Shown here piece after piece: positions 44,634-54,650 of a stretch of 64,000 nucleotides of DNA; the first letter of the stretch is position 1; every line of letters begins with the position of its first letter. The stretch comes from Candidatus Cloacimonetes bacterium HGW-Cloacimonetes-3 (lineage in GTDB: Bacteria; Cloacimonadota; Cloacimonadia; Cloacimonadales; Cloacimonadaceae), in contig PHBO01000001.1 of the NCBI GenBank assembly GCA_002840645.1, positions 1 through 64,000 on the forward strand. The letters run 5' to 3'. The translations under genes were made by a program, and so were the position numbers. Under the pieces are notes generated by a model. That model was not told the origin of the DNA. It was given only the letters and a program-made list of their open reading frames with translations, and made no database searches.

Positions 44634-44798
44634 AGGGCTAACGGCAGCAAGCAAGCTAAGTGTGTATAAATGCTATGCTTTATCTAAAATGTCCGGTGGG
44701 AGCAAAACCCTACTATAATTTGTTATCACCTGCCCCTAAAAGAGAGCAGCTAAATCTGTTGTTTACTAAGCTAATTGCCAAGCTATGAAGCCAAAGAA

Positions 44799-44824
44799 AA
44801 ACCCCGAACCGAAATTCGGGGTTT
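44799..44824 (-). terminator. terminator of C25 peptidase gene
   Basis: A 10-bp stem AAACCCCGAA/TTCGGGGTTT (44799-44808 with 44815-44824), loop of six. On the minus strand it is followed by TTTTTC. It lies 29 bases past the stop of the gene ending at 44853. Confidence 0.65.
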
Positions 44825-44852
44825 GTGCATTATATATAGCCTGTATGGTAAG

Positions 44853-47800
44853 CTATTTCATCAGGATCATTTTCTTGGTATTGGTATATTTACCGGAGCC
44901 CATTTTGTAGAAGTACACGCCGCTACCAACGACTCTGCCGTTGTTGTCCTTGCCGTTCCACTCAATGTTGTGAGTTCCGGCTGGTAAGCTACCGTTCACT
45001 AAGGATCGCACCTTTTGTCCTGTGATATTGTAAATCTCAAGATACACAGGGCTTGTTTCTTTTAGGCTGAACTGAATGGTTGTGCTGGGGTTGAAGGGAT
45101 TGGGGTAGTTCCCGCGCAAAGAAGTTTGCAGGGGGTTCACCAAGTCCTCATTTGCCACAGTACCACCGGAGCCGCTTAGGGAAACAATTGACACAGGTGT
45201 AGCAGGATCATCGGAACTGATAACCAATTCTGCGGTATAAAGCTGCATGGCAGAAGGAATGAAGCTCACGTTCACTACCATGGTCTCACCGGCGGGGATG
45301 TAGAAATTCAAGTTTAGTACTTGTTCCATCGAGTCTGTATTTATGAAGAATGGCTCTATACTGGTGATAGTACCCATCAAGGAGGCATCACCCGTATTGG
45401 AGATACTGACAGGTAAGCTTAAGGATTCTCCGACTTCAACAGCGTTGAACTGAAGCTGCTGAGTAGCTACTACCATGGCGGGAATACCTGCAATTTCATT
45501 TGTGGAAGGAAACACAATGTCGTCCACCCAAGCACAATCGCTGCCCACTGAGCCGCCACCGTCTTTGGTATATTTCCACATAAACAGATTATTACCGGCA
45601 CTTACAGGGAAGCTTACCTGACTCCAGTCTTCTAAGTTACCGCTCCACTCGCCCATCAGCAGTCCGTTGATGTGGAAAGAAAGCTTGTCGTAGGTTGTTT
45701 CGCTGGATACCTTTTTCCAGAAAGTGATGCTGCCTGATTGCAGTATCAGCTTGGAAACGCTCATACTGGTGCTGGATCCATGTCCTATCGTGGGAGATTT
45801 GGCAGCCTGAGTTCCATTATAGCTGCCGGGTGAAGCTGTCCATGATCCACCGGTAAAGCTCCAAGGTAATATCCCCAAACCTGATTCGAAATTCTCCAGA
45901 TCAATTCCCAACACAAAACTAAAGCTGTTCACACTCATGTAATCACCAAAGAAGGTCATAGCTGTAAGCTGTATCGGAGTTCCGGCAGGGATTTGCGAAC
46001 TGAAGGTAACTCTGTAAGAAAGTGAAGCAGTTTCGTTCACCATGAGATTAATTATATTAGGTGTAATTGGCTCGACTAAGTGGTTCACGCCATTTACCAT
46101 AAGCGTGGAACCGATAGTATTGGTACTGCTGTGTCCGGTGTTGGTAATCGGCAGGCTGAAAGTGATGGATTCGCCGGCGTCAACTCTGCCATTATTGTTT
46201 CCCATGGAATCGTCCACGACCAGGTTGCCCCAACTGATTTGCGGAGCACTAACTATAAAGCTGCGCTCATACTCGAATGTATTGCTGTCATTATCGGTAA
46301 GAGTTATGGTTACAAAAACCTCATGCTGATCCGGGATGGTGTTGCCGATTTGGATAGCAATGCTACTATAGGGGTTAGTAATGCCTGTGGCAATATCACC
46401 AATGGCAAGCACAGGATTGGGGATAGTAATATAACTATCTGTGCTACTTAGGGTAGCACTTACATTCGTGGCAATTTCACTGCCGATATTGGATAGCACT
46501 ACACTCATTTGCACCAGTTCACCTGATTGGGGGATACCGTCGTTATTATCAGTGAAAGCAATAGCATCCAGCATCAGGTATGCACCGGTGCTTGGGAGCA
46601 CCTGAATGGTTTGGATCAGGGTTTGCTTGTTAAAAGCAAAAATGGTTAAAGTGAGATCCATAGGCTCAGCAGGTATGGGATTGAGGGGGAGAACAGCATT
46701 ACCTGCCGCATCCGCTACACCATTGGCATAGATTATGCCGGCATTGCTAAGCGTGATGCGGGCATTCGGCTCGGTTATAATGGTGAAACTGTTCATGCCC
46801 AGCAGCATCACAGGATTGTAAGCTGCCGTAATGGGAGTTGGTGTCTTGGTGCGGACCATAAGCGATGCGTCGCCGAAGATAGTCCAATTCTTGAATTCCG
46901 AGATACCGGAAGTATTATAAGCCTCTATCATCTTGGAGGAACCATTGAAGTAGAGACTGCCAATGCGGTGTTTTGCACCTGCTATCAGGAGATCAGTTAC
47001 CTCATCTTGTCCACGCATGGGAGGATCCCAGCCTTGGTTCACGGTAGAGCCATAAAATGCTATTGCTCCGGTTGGTTCGCCGGTGCTGCTGTTGGTGGCA
47101 CGAAGCCACGCTTCAGCAAAGCATGTTTGGCTAACGAAGTTGCCGTTAACACACGCCACAGAAACAATGAAGGGAAGCTTGTTTATGTTGGTTAAAGAAG
47201 CAACATTACTATTAGTATATGTAACAGAAGCCCAAGAAGTATCAGAACCATGGCCAACATAGTTTATGAAACCACGTCCATTATTAACGGCAGCACTAAT
47301 CCCGGTGGCGTTACCACCTGCGCCTTGATAAATCTGATCAACAGTGGTATATCCATAACCCATCAGGTCTGTGCGGATGAGATTCATGTGGGCAATATCA
47401 CTTTCGCCCATATCTCCCTGGCTGCCGCCACCTTCATTAGAGGCAATGCCAGTGGCGTTTTGCAGGTAGTTTGCGCCAACGGGAGTATCACGCTCGTATT
47501 GTACGCTGCGAAGTATCTGGGTTTGCATATCTGCCACTGTAGAGGCAGAGAACCTGCCAATGTAGATATCAGGGTAGCTGTCTGTGCCGGCTACAAGTGA
47601 GAAAGATGGATCGCTACCTCCGCCGTTACTGGTCAAAGTAGGGATTTGAGGGGCATCGCCCATTAACTGGACGAACATCAGGTCACTGTTGGCGTTATAG
47701 TAGTTCTGGATGTATGTTTTAATCTGGTTGGCAGTTGGTCCTGCTACAGTAACGTCAACTACGTTAACGGTGAAGCCAATCTGACGCTTCCATTCTACCC

Positions 47801-48545
47801 AGGGTTGTATGGTAGCATCAAACATGCTATGCTTAATTACCAGGATGCTTCCTTCTTCACCTAAGCTGGGGTATTTGGCTTGACCGAAGTTCAGGAACAT
47901 GTTACGGTAGGTTTCTTCGAAATAACCTGAATAAGAAGTTTTAGGATCAGTGATAGCATTGGTATAATCCGTTCCGGAGGCTTGCAGGGAAAGAGTAATT
48001 TTGGTATAAACTCTCAATGTACCTGTAGATGGATAGTACACGAAAGGCTGTAACCGAACGGTTATTCCACGGTAGTCTCTCAGGATGAACGGCTCGGAAA
48101 GGCTTGCTGTTTGTTGGGGATAGCTGCCAGTACCATTATAGAAGTCTGCAAATGTATATGGTATGTCAGCGGGGTTTACATTACGTGTTAAGTTCCCTTT
48201 GGAAGGAGCAACAGGCATATGAATATCTGTATATTCACTGCTAAGGATGCTTAATTGCATGGCTGCCGTACCCGGGATAATTACACTGCGCGATAAGGTA
48301 GGTAATTGCGGCAAGCCTGCTTCCAGCGTAATAGCTTCCTTCTTAAGGGAGATGCTATTCCACTGGCTTCCATTTATGCTTACCTGCTCACGCTCGAAGT
48401 TGCCGAGAGTGAGTTCCAGCTCCAGATTGTTCGGGCTGCTGTTTGTGAGGCGGAAATCATTCTGATATCCACTCACTGTAACTTGCTCTGCGAAGACCGC
48501 GGTAACGGCAATCAGCAGCAACATTACTATCATTAAAGGCTTCAT
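44853..48545 (-). CDS. gingipain-like C25 cysteine peptidase with C-terminal sorting domain
   Basis: 1230 residues; CGGAGGAA before the ATG. Signal peptide 1-19. An N-terminal pro-domain-like region (20-200) leads into a C25 catalytic domain (about 230-560): FVQLMGDAPQIP, YPDIYIGRFSA, catalytic-pair His432 in NYVGHGS and Cys465 in SVACVNG, and FAEAWLRATN. Beta-sandwich repeats follow (about 600-890), then a jelly-roll MAM/galactose-binding-like segment (ENFESGLGILPWSF ... WVDDIVFP, about 900-1030), and the FlgD/T9SS-type-A-like tag NYPNPFNPSTTIQFS ... WNGKDNNGRVVGSGVYFY. It is probably an exported or surface-bound protease that degrades proteins for amino acids. Paralogue of the next gene. 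Confidence 0.93.
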   Translation of the reverse strand: MKPLMIVMLLLIAVTAVFAEQVTVSGYQNDFRLTNSSPNNLELELTLGNFEREQVSINGSQWNSISLKKEAITLEAGLPQLPTLSRSVIIPGTAAMQLSILSSEYTDIHMPVAPSKGNLTRNVNPADIPYTFADFYNGTGSYPQQTASLSEPFILRDYRGITVRLQPFVYYPSTGTLRVYTKITLSLQASGTDYTNAITDPKTSYSGYFEETYRNMFLNFGQAKYPSLGEEGSILVIKHSMFDATIQPWVEWKRQIGFTVNVVDVTVAGPTANQIKTYIQNYYNANSDLMFVQLMGDAPQIPTLTSNGGGSDPSFSLVAGTDSYPDIYIGRFSASTVADMQTQILRSVQYERDTPVGANYLQNATGIASNEGGGSQGDMGESDIAHMNLIRTDLMGYGYTTVDQIYQGAGGNATGISAAVNNGRGFINYVGHGSDTSWASVTYTNSNVASLTNINKLPFIVSVACVNGNFVSQTCFAEAWLRATNSSTGEPTGAIAFYGSTVNQGWDPPMRGQDEVTDLLIAGAKHRIGSLYFNGSSKMIEAYNTSGISEFKNWTIFGDASLMVRTKTPTPITAAYNPVMLLGMNSFTIITEPNARITLSNAGIIYANGVADAAGNAVLPLNPIPAEPMDLTLTIFAFNKQTLIQTIQVLPSTGAYLMLDAIAFTDNNDGIPQSGELVQMSVVLSNIGSEIATNVSATLSSTDSYITIPNPVLAIGDIATGITNPYSSIAIQIGNTIPDQHEVFVTITLTDNDSNTFEYERSFIVSAPQISWGNLVVDDSMGNNNGRVDAGESITFSLPITNTGHSSTNTIGSTLMVNGVNHLVEPITPNIINLMVNETASLSYRVTFSSQIPAGTPIQLTAMTFFGDYMSVNSFSFVLGIDLENFESGLGILPWSFTGGSWTASPGSYNGTQAAKSPTIGHGSSTSMSVSKLILQSGSITFWKKVSSETTYDKLSFHINGLLMGEWSGNLEDWSQVSFPVSAGNNLFMWKYTKDGGGSVGSDCAWVDDIVFPSTNEIAGIPAMVVATQQLQFNAVEVGESLSLPVSISNTGDASLMGTITSIEPFFINTDSMEQVLNLNFYIPAGETMVVNVSFIPSAMQLYTAELVISSDDPATPVSIVSLSGSGGTVANEDLVNPLQTSLRGNYPNPFNPSTTIQFSLKETSPVYLEIYNITGQKVRSLVNGSLPAGTHNIEWNGKDNNGRVVGSGVYFYKMGSGKYTNTKKMILMK

Positions 48546-48626
48546 GGGTTCCTCCGTGTAATTAATACACTCTTTTCTACATTATTTTCAAATATTAAAA
48601 TCATCTTTGAGTCTTATATTAGGCTC

Positions 48627-48650
48627 TGGCGTTCCCGTTCAGGAACGCCA
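48627..48650 (-). terminator. hairpin between the two C25 genes
   Basis: Perfect 9-bp stem TGGCGTTCC/GGAACGCCA (48627-48635 with 48642-48650) with a six-base loop, 16 bases past the stop of the upstream peptidase gene. On the minus strand no T-run follows, so termination strength is uncertain; it could also limit exonuclease decay. Confidence 0.4.
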
Positions 48651-48665
48651 AAACCATAATTAGTA

Positions 48666-51600
48666 TTATTTCATCAGCATCATTTTCTGGGTTGCGCTAT
48701 AGTTCGTTGTTTCCATTCTGTATAAATAGATACCGCTGGCAACACTGTTGCCGTTCTCATCCTTACCATTCCAAACTATGTTATGCGCACCGGAAGCAAG
48801 CGAATTGTTCACCAGATTACGGATAAGCTGTCCTTTGAGGTTATACACGCTTAGCTTCACCTGTCCGGCTTCCTTCGTTGTGAAACGGATGGTAGTTTCA
48901 GGATTAAAGGGGTTTGGAAAGTTCTTTTCCAAGCTGGTGACGAAGGGGATTAGCCCGGCATCATCATTGGAAGTAACGCCTTCCAGGTGCAAAGGGATCA
49001 GCAAGGTGGGCATATCGGGGTCGTTCGAGGTGATAATAATATCATCATTTATGTTTGGCACACTGGCACCACTTGTATAGCTGATGCTATATACACGTGT
49101 GATACCGCCGGGAATCTGATAGTTATAATTATTGGGTAAGGCAGTACCGTTGAAGTTTAACACAAACCCGGCTGGAACAGATATCGTTCCCTGCAAGTTG
49201 GCGTTACCCATATTGCGCAAGATGAAATCAGCACTAACTGTGCTGTGAGGTTGAACCTCAAGGAAGTTTATCTGCGCAGTAGTGGTGTAAATCATTGAGG
49301 AAGCAGGGGTTCCTGCTCCAGGGAATACGATATCATCTATCCATACGCAGTCACTGCCATTGGATGTTGATCCATCCTTGGAGTATGTCCATTTGTAGGT
49401 GTGAGTACCAGCAGTAACGGGATATGCCATTTCTGCCCATTCCAGAGCTCCGCTCCATGCGGCAATAACAGTTCCATCAATATAGAATGTCAGATAGTCG
49501 TGGTTCCCTTCAGAGCTTGTTTTACGCCAGAATTTTATGGAACCATCCGTGGCTGCGGTTTGAGAGACTTGAAGAACAGTAGAGCCGTAGTGATTAATTT
49601 GCCCTGATTTTGCCGAATACGATCCGCTGTGAGAAGTTGCGGAACCAAATGCCGCTGTCCAAGGCGAGCTGCTGGTGTTTACCCATGGGTATTCGGTGAA
49701 ACTACCAGATTCAAATCCTTCACCAACAAGCCCAACAGGAATGGCAAGCTGCGAATTAAACATTTGAATACCGGAATCAAATGCAATACCTATGCGTACG
49801 ATTGTACCGTCTGGGAGGCCTTCAGCCAGTGTTACATCAAAGTTCAGTGGCAAAATATAGTCTATGGGGAGAGCTGGGATCATAAAGCTGGTAACGTCCA
49901 CAATGGCGTTCTCATTGCTCACAAACAATCTCAGGTTACCACCACCGGAAACCATATGTCCGGTATTGCTAATATCAAGAGTGATATTCAGGTTTTCACC
50001 ACTCTGGTAAATACCATCACCACTTGTGTCGAATATAATTGGCTGTGCAAAAACCATATTTGGAGCATTAACAGTGATCAAGCGTTCAGTAGCCCATTCC
50101 TGGGTTCCGCTGTTAACTAAGAAGGTTAACAGAAGCTCGGTTTGATCAGGGATATTAGGATCAATTGTTAAGCTAAATGCATCAGTTAAGTTCACATTGC
50201 CACCCGCAGCTATATCCGGTACAGCAATCACGGGGTTGGCTATTTGAACCCAGTCTCCAGATACGGCAAGTGTGCAGGTAATATTAGTGGCATTTGCTAC
50301 ACCAACATTATTAAGGGGCACAGAGACACTAAGGGTTTCGCCTGCTTCAGGGATGTTGTTGTTGCCGTCAGTGATACCGATTATACCCGTAGTAATATAG
50401 GGACCTACATTAGCTATAACCTGAACATTAGCAATCATGGGGCGGCGTCTGGAACGGGTTAATACTATTTGAGCAGTTCCGGGCTGAGTGAAGGGTGTAT
50501 AGTTCAGGGTTAGAGCACCTGAGGCATTTGTAAGACCCACACCATGGAGCTGATTATTCATCGAAATGGATACCTGAGTGTAGGGATCAGCTTGTATATC
50601 GATAGTTCCTAAACCCAAGAATAACTGTGGAGGGGCTTGAAAGGAATTCTGGGCTGGTATCCCAACATAGGGAACAAGGGATGGATCACCCATAATGGAA
50701 TAGATTTCCCAATAGTAGTTTATGTAAGTTGAATTGGAAGCAACTACAGCCAGATTGCCCATCAGCACCATGCTTCCGGCGTTGTTCACCCAATCTGCAA
50801 AAGCTTCGTTATGTTCATGGAATATTCCGTCATAAACTCCGGTGCGGTTTGCCACAAAAGGTGAGCCGGAGCCAACAACGGGGGGTTTGTAACCAACTCC
50901 CCAATAATAGTCCGGATCCCAATATGTGCTATTAGTTCCGCCTATATAAATAACGGCACCCTTATTAGTGGCTCGGAGCCATGCTTCTGCAAAGCAGATA
51001 GCACTGTCGAACTTACTTGTGAGGCAGCAGTTGCCAACCACAAAAGCAGATTTATTTGTATTCTGGAGGCTGTTAATATTAGTGATAGTGAAGTTTGGGT
51101 CTGCCCAGTAAGTCACGTCGCCATGAGCGGTATAATTCACGTAGCCCGCACCGGCAGAAACGTCGGATACTATCGCAGCATCAGAATTGCCTGAAGCCGG
51201 GTACAAGTAAGTATGGCTGTTTATACCGTGGGCAGCGTTGAAATAGTTTGTGGTTCCATAGTTTATTTGCCCATTGGCATGAGAGCTGCCATAATTACTG
51301 TCAACACCGGCGATCATCACAGCTTCGCCAAGGTAGGCGTCGCTGGGCATAGTGTATTGTTCGTGCATAAGGGTTTTATTTACCTGGTTGGTTACTTCCG
51401 CAACAGTCGTAGCGGAGAATCTGCCGAAATAAAGCTCCGGCATATAGTCTGTTCCCTGCAAGCGAACGTAGTTCAGATCAGTGGGATGAGAGCCGGTAGC
51501 ACCGGTGTTGGAAGGGACTTGTGCCACATCACCAACGATTAGCAAATAGGAAGGAGCAGGGTTTTCGGTAGTGGCTGCATTCCACATGTTCTGCATATAT

Positions 51601-52460
51601 GTTTTTATGCTATTTGCGGTAGTTCCGGTAACATCAGTAGTTGCCACGGTAACATTGTAGCCTTCGCGTCTTTTCCAGTCTATAAATGGCTGCATGGGGG
51701 CAACGAAGTTACTCGGTAAAATAATCACATAACCCAGGGGGTATCGGTTAAGAGTTGCCCGGGCAGGCTCGTAGTTAATGATTTTATCAGCGATTGCACC
51801 TTCGAAGGCAGGGGAATATGTTTTAGCTTTCAGTTCTTCCGTAGCTGCATTATCTGCACCCTCAAAAGACACCTGCACTTCGGCGTTGTAAATCACTTCC
51901 ATCTGTTTAAGGCTTGGATTATAGCGGATGGGAACGAAATCAAGAGCAAAAATTCTGGTTCCGCGGATCATACCCAGCTCTGTGACGCTAATAGGGGATT
52001 CTGTTGTCCAATTATTGGCGTTGTAAAACTCACGATCTACCACGAAGGGAAGATTGTTTAAATCAGCAGATTTGGACACTTCTGCCTGACGGGGGATAAG
52101 CGGGTAAACAATACCATTATTCGTCAGGTTCAGGGTTTTAACGCTTGAAGTTTGTATTGTTGCGCTTACATGTGCACCAAGAGGAACACTTATCAATTGT
52201 CTCATCAGTGGGATGGAAGGCACGCCCACACGGTTTGTTGTAGTGTAGTTTAATATAGATAATTCTGTCCAAACACCTTCTTTGGAAGTAATTTGCTTAT
52301 GGCTGATCTCGTCTATGGCATAACGAACTTTCAAGCCGTCAACATTGTTACGCAGAAGTTCTGCCGCCATAGGTGAGTTTTGCAGGGTAATAGTTCCAGG
52401 AGTTGCGAAAAGTGCAACGCCTAAGAGCAATAGTACAAGTACTATAATGTGGTTCTTCAT
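48666..52460 (-). CDS. gingipain-like C25 cysteine peptidase with C-terminal sorting domain
   Basis: 1264 residues from the ATG at 52460 (AAGGAG six bases upstream); a GTG at 52466 overlaps the ribosome site. Signal peptide 1-20. Same architecture as the downstream paralogue: pro-region, C25 catalytic domain with LLIVGDVAQVPS, MPELYFGRFSA, and, numbered from MDMKN, His448 in YTAHGD and Cys480/Cys481 in GNCCLTSKF, then CFAEAWLRAT, beta-sandwich repeats, a galactose-binding-like segment (GFESGSFTEYPW ... WIDDIVFP) and a sorting tag (KNFPNPFNPETTIRFT ... WNGKDENGNSVASGIYLY). The identical order of domains shows a tandem duplication. Either Cys480 or Cys481 could be the nucleophile; by alignment with SVAC of the other copy it is Cys480. 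Confidence 0.93.
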   Translation of the reverse strand: MKNHIIVLVLLLLGVALFATPGTITLQNSPMAAELLRNNVDGLKVRYAIDEISHKQITSKEGVWTELSILNYTTTNRVGVPSIPLMRQLISVPLGAHVSATIQTSSVKTLNLTNNGIVYPLIPRQAEVSKSADLNNLPFVVDREFYNANNWTTESPISVTELGMIRGTRIFALDFVPIRYNPSLKQMEVIYNAEVQVSFEGADNAATEELKAKTYSPAFEGAIADKIINYEPARATLNRYPLGYVIILPSNFVAPMQPFIDWKRREGYNVTVATTDVTGTTANSIKTYMQNMWNAATTENPAPSYLLIVGDVAQVPSNTGATGSHPTDLNYVRLQGTDYMPELYFGRFSATTVAEVTNQVNKTLMHEQYTMPSDAYLGEAVMIAGVDSNYGSSHANGQINYGTTNYFNAAHGINSHTYLYPASGNSDAAIVSDVSAGAGYVNYTAHGDVTYWADPNFTITNINSLQNTNKSAFVVGNCCLTSKFDSAICFAEAWLRATNKGAVIYIGGTNSTYWDPDYYWGVGYKPPVVGSGSPFVANRTGVYDGIFHEHNEAFADWVNNAGSMVLMGNLAVVASNSTYINYYWEIYSIMGDPSLVPYVGIPAQNSFQAPPQLFLGLGTIDIQADPYTQVSISMNNQLHGVGLTNASGALTLNYTPFTQPGTAQIVLTRSRRRPMIANVQVIANVGPYITTGIIGITDGNNNIPEAGETLSVSVPLNNVGVANATNITCTLAVSGDWVQIANPVIAVPDIAAGGNVNLTDAFSLTIDPNIPDQTELLLTFLVNSGTQEWATERLITVNAPNMVFAQPIIFDTSGDGIYQSGENLNITLDISNTGHMVSGGGNLRLFVSNENAIVDVTSFMIPALPIDYILPLNFDVTLAEGLPDGTIVRIGIAFDSGIQMFNSQLAIPVGLVGEGFESGSFTEYPWVNTSSSPWTAAFGSATSHSGSYSAKSGQINHYGSTVLQVSQTAATDGSIKFWRKTSSEGNHDYLTFYIDGTVIAAWSGALEWAEMAYPVTAGTHTYKWTYSKDGSTSNGSDCVWIDDIVFPGAGTPASSMIYTTTAQINFLEVQPHSTVSADFILRNMGNANLQGTISVPAGFVLNFNGTALPNNYNYQIPGGITRVYSISYTSGASVPNINDDIIITSNDPDMPTLLIPLHLEGVTSNDDAGLIPFVTSLEKNFPNPFNPETTIRFTTKEAGQVKLSVYNLKGQLIRNLVNNSLASGAHNIVWNGKDENGNSVASGIYLYRMETTNYSATQKMMLMK

Positions 52461-52648
52461 GTCCACTCCTTATATTTTACAATCATTAGTATCTATCAGC
52501 AAGGATCAACCTCATTTGACATACATTGTATAAGATAAGCAAGTTTGAAGCCGAACCTCTAAAAAAAAGGCTTAAAAATACACCTTGACCGAATAAGCCT
52601 TGTTAAAAAAGTTCAACCATCTTGGTGTAAAAGGATAGAAACGGATAT

Positions 52649-54331
52649 ATGAACTTTTTACAAATCATCAATTTCTTCGGGGGATTGGCACTATTTCTTT
52701 TCGGCATGAACAAGATGAGTGACAATCTTCATGCAGTAGCAGGCAGCGAAATGCGCAGGATTCTAAAAAAGCTAACTAATACTCCCCTTAAGGGTGTGTT
52801 TGTAGGGCTGGGAGTTACTGCACTAATCCAAAGTAGTTCTGCCACAACGGTGATGATGATCGGCTTGGTAAACACAGGTATTATGACCCTGAATCAAGCT
52901 GTAGGTGTGGTGATGGGGGCAAATATCGGTACAACCATAACTGCCCAGCTTATTGCTTTTAACATTGGTCATTACGCTTACGTATTTGTAATTGGTGGGG
53001 TCATCCTGCTCTTCATCCGTAAAAGCCGGAAAATGGAGAAGTGGAGCCAGATTCTCATTGGTTTTGGCTTGCTTTTTGTGGGTCTGAATGTTATGTCCGC
53101 AGCGGTAGGACCTCTTAAGGATTCCCAGTTTGCCCGCGACTTTATCATCAGCATCTCTTCAAACCCTGTTTTAGGTATTCTTACCGGAACTTTGTTTACA
53201 ATGCTGATTCAAAGCTCTTCTGCATCGGTGGGTATAGTTATCGTGCTGGCTGCGAATGGCTTGATCCCGTTTGAAGGCGCACTCTATCTGGTATTTGGTG
53301 ACAATATCGGTACTACAATCACAGCATGGATGGCAGGAATCGGTTCCAACAGCACTGCGCGTAGAGTAGCCATGGTTCACACCCTCTTCAATCTCTTCGG
53401 CACCATTGTTTTCGGCACGCTAACCTATCTGGGCTTCTTTACAATCATTGTAAACCGTCTTACCCCCGGCAATGTGTTTTTGGGCGAGAACGTTGCCAGG
53501 CATGTGGCAAACGGGCATACTCTGTTCAATGTTATGAACACGATTATTTTTCTTCCCTTTGCCGGTCTGCTTGCCAAGGCTGCCATAAAAATAATCCCCG
53601 AAAGCAAGGGAGACACCCTGTCTTTGGGAGAGCCAAAGCATCTTAACTATCTGGTGATAAACAATTCCGAACTTGCCATAGAGCAATCGCTGAAAGAGAT
53701 GCGGGAGATGCTGCGTTTAGTACATTTGGGATTAGTGGTGTCCTACGAAGCGTTTAAGGATAAAAACTACAAAAAGCAAATCAGGGTTTCCCGCATAGAA
53801 ACAGCTATAGACTATCTGCAAAGGGAGATTACCCTGTATCTTGTGGCGGTAAACGAAAAGACCAATGCAGATGATATAGTACAGAAAATTCCGGCTTTAT
53901 TGCACACTGTGAACGACATCGAAAAGCTGGGAGACTTTACAGAGGATATTAACAACATCTTAAATTACCAGATTACCGCACAGAAAGTACCCCTATGCCC
54001 AAGCTTCACAAAAATGATAGACGACCTCCATGCCAAGATGATTTATATGATAGATTTATCTATAGAATATCTGGAAGAACTGAAACCGGATTACACCTAC
54101 AAGATTATCGAAATGGAAGGCCGCATTAACGAACAACACCATAACCTGCGCGAACAAGTACTCTCCCAAATCCAAAACGGCGAGTGCGATGCTGCGGGTG
54201 GGCTAAATACCATAGATTATCTGGACGGAGTGGAGATTATTGCCGACAAGCTTAAGAACCTTGTGAAGGCGGGTAGCCATAACTTTATCTACAAGCAGAA
54301 CCCCCAACCCATGGACCAAGCAGGGGACTGA
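52649..54331 (+). CDS. Na/Pi cotransporter family protein with PhoU-like domain
   Basis: 560 residues. The membrane part (about 1-310) holds the two inverted repeats of the NptA/type II Na/Pi family with QSSSATTVMMIGLV and QSSSASVGIVIVLAA, and two GANIGTTITAQLIA / GDNIGTTITAWMAG elements. The C-terminal third (about 340-550) is a soluble PhoU-like helical bundle (DIEKLGDFTEDINNI). It probably takes up phosphate with sodium, with the PhoU part regulating it. It begins after a 182-base gap, with only a weak ribosome site. Confidence 0.93.
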   Translation: MNFLQIINFFGGLALFLFGMNKMSDNLHAVAGSEMRRILKKLTNTPLKGVFVGLGVTALIQSSSATTVMMIGLVNTGIMTLNQAVGVVMGANIGTTITAQLIAFNIGHYAYVFVIGGVILLFIRKSRKMEKWSQILIGFGLLFVGLNVMSAAVGPLKDSQFARDFIISISSNPVLGILTGTLFTMLIQSSSASVGIVIVLAANGLIPFEGALYLVFGDNIGTTITAWMAGIGSNSTARRVAMVHTLFNLFGTIVFGTLTYLGFFTIIVNRLTPGNVFLGENVARHVANGHTLFNVMNTIIFLPFAGLLAKAAIKIIPESKGDTLSLGEPKHLNYLVINNSELAIEQSLKEMREMLRLVHLGLVVSYEAFKDKNYKKQIRVSRIETAIDYLQREITLYLVAVNEKTNADDIVQKIPALLHTVNDIEKLGDFTEDINNILNYQITAQKVPLCPSFTKMIDDLHAKMIYMIDLSIEYLEELKPDYTYKIIEMEGRINEQHHNLREQVLSQIQNGECDAAGGLNTIDYLDGVEIIADKLKNLVKAGSHNFIYKQNPQPMDQAGD

Positions 54332-54474
54332 TAATCTACTTGCCTGAATCTTGACTTGTTTCGATATTGAGTGGTAGCTGATACAATATTCTTCCTGGAT
54401 TATACATTCCGTCTGGCATTCATGCTAAAGCATAGTAATTATATAAGCTTAGCCTGTTTGCTCCCGGTAACCCA

Positions 54475-54513
54475 CCCATAACCCTCCCGTATCGGATACG
54501 GGAGGGTTATGGG
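54475..54513. repeat. palindromic repeat, copy C
   Basis: Arms CCCATAACCCTCCCGTATC (54475-54493) and its exact reverse complement (54495-54513) around a single G. Preceded by CGGTAACCCAC as in the other copies. The remainder of the 319-base gap 54332-54650 shows no gene. Confidence 0.92.
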
Positions 54514-54650
54514 AATCTTATGAGATATCAGCAGGATTGAAGTAAGAGATTCGCAATTTGGGGGCATGTCTGCTTGGGGAACTGCTTGACAGAAAACAGA
54601 GTACTAATTTATCTTGCATTCAGTATAGAATAGGGGTTAAGTAACTGAAA

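Larger units (their letters stand above)
44335..44852. other. intergenic spacer with palindrome and terminator
   Basis: About 518 bases between pgsB and a C25 peptidase gene, which is on the same strand. It contains the palindromic repeat at 44594-44633 and the terminator at 44799-44824. No gene was seen. Confidence 0.6.

Noticed and set aside
48627-48650. A fourth copy of the CCCTCCCGTATC palindrome
   Set aside because: The hairpin arms (TGGCGTTCC) have no sequence in common with the palindrome family.
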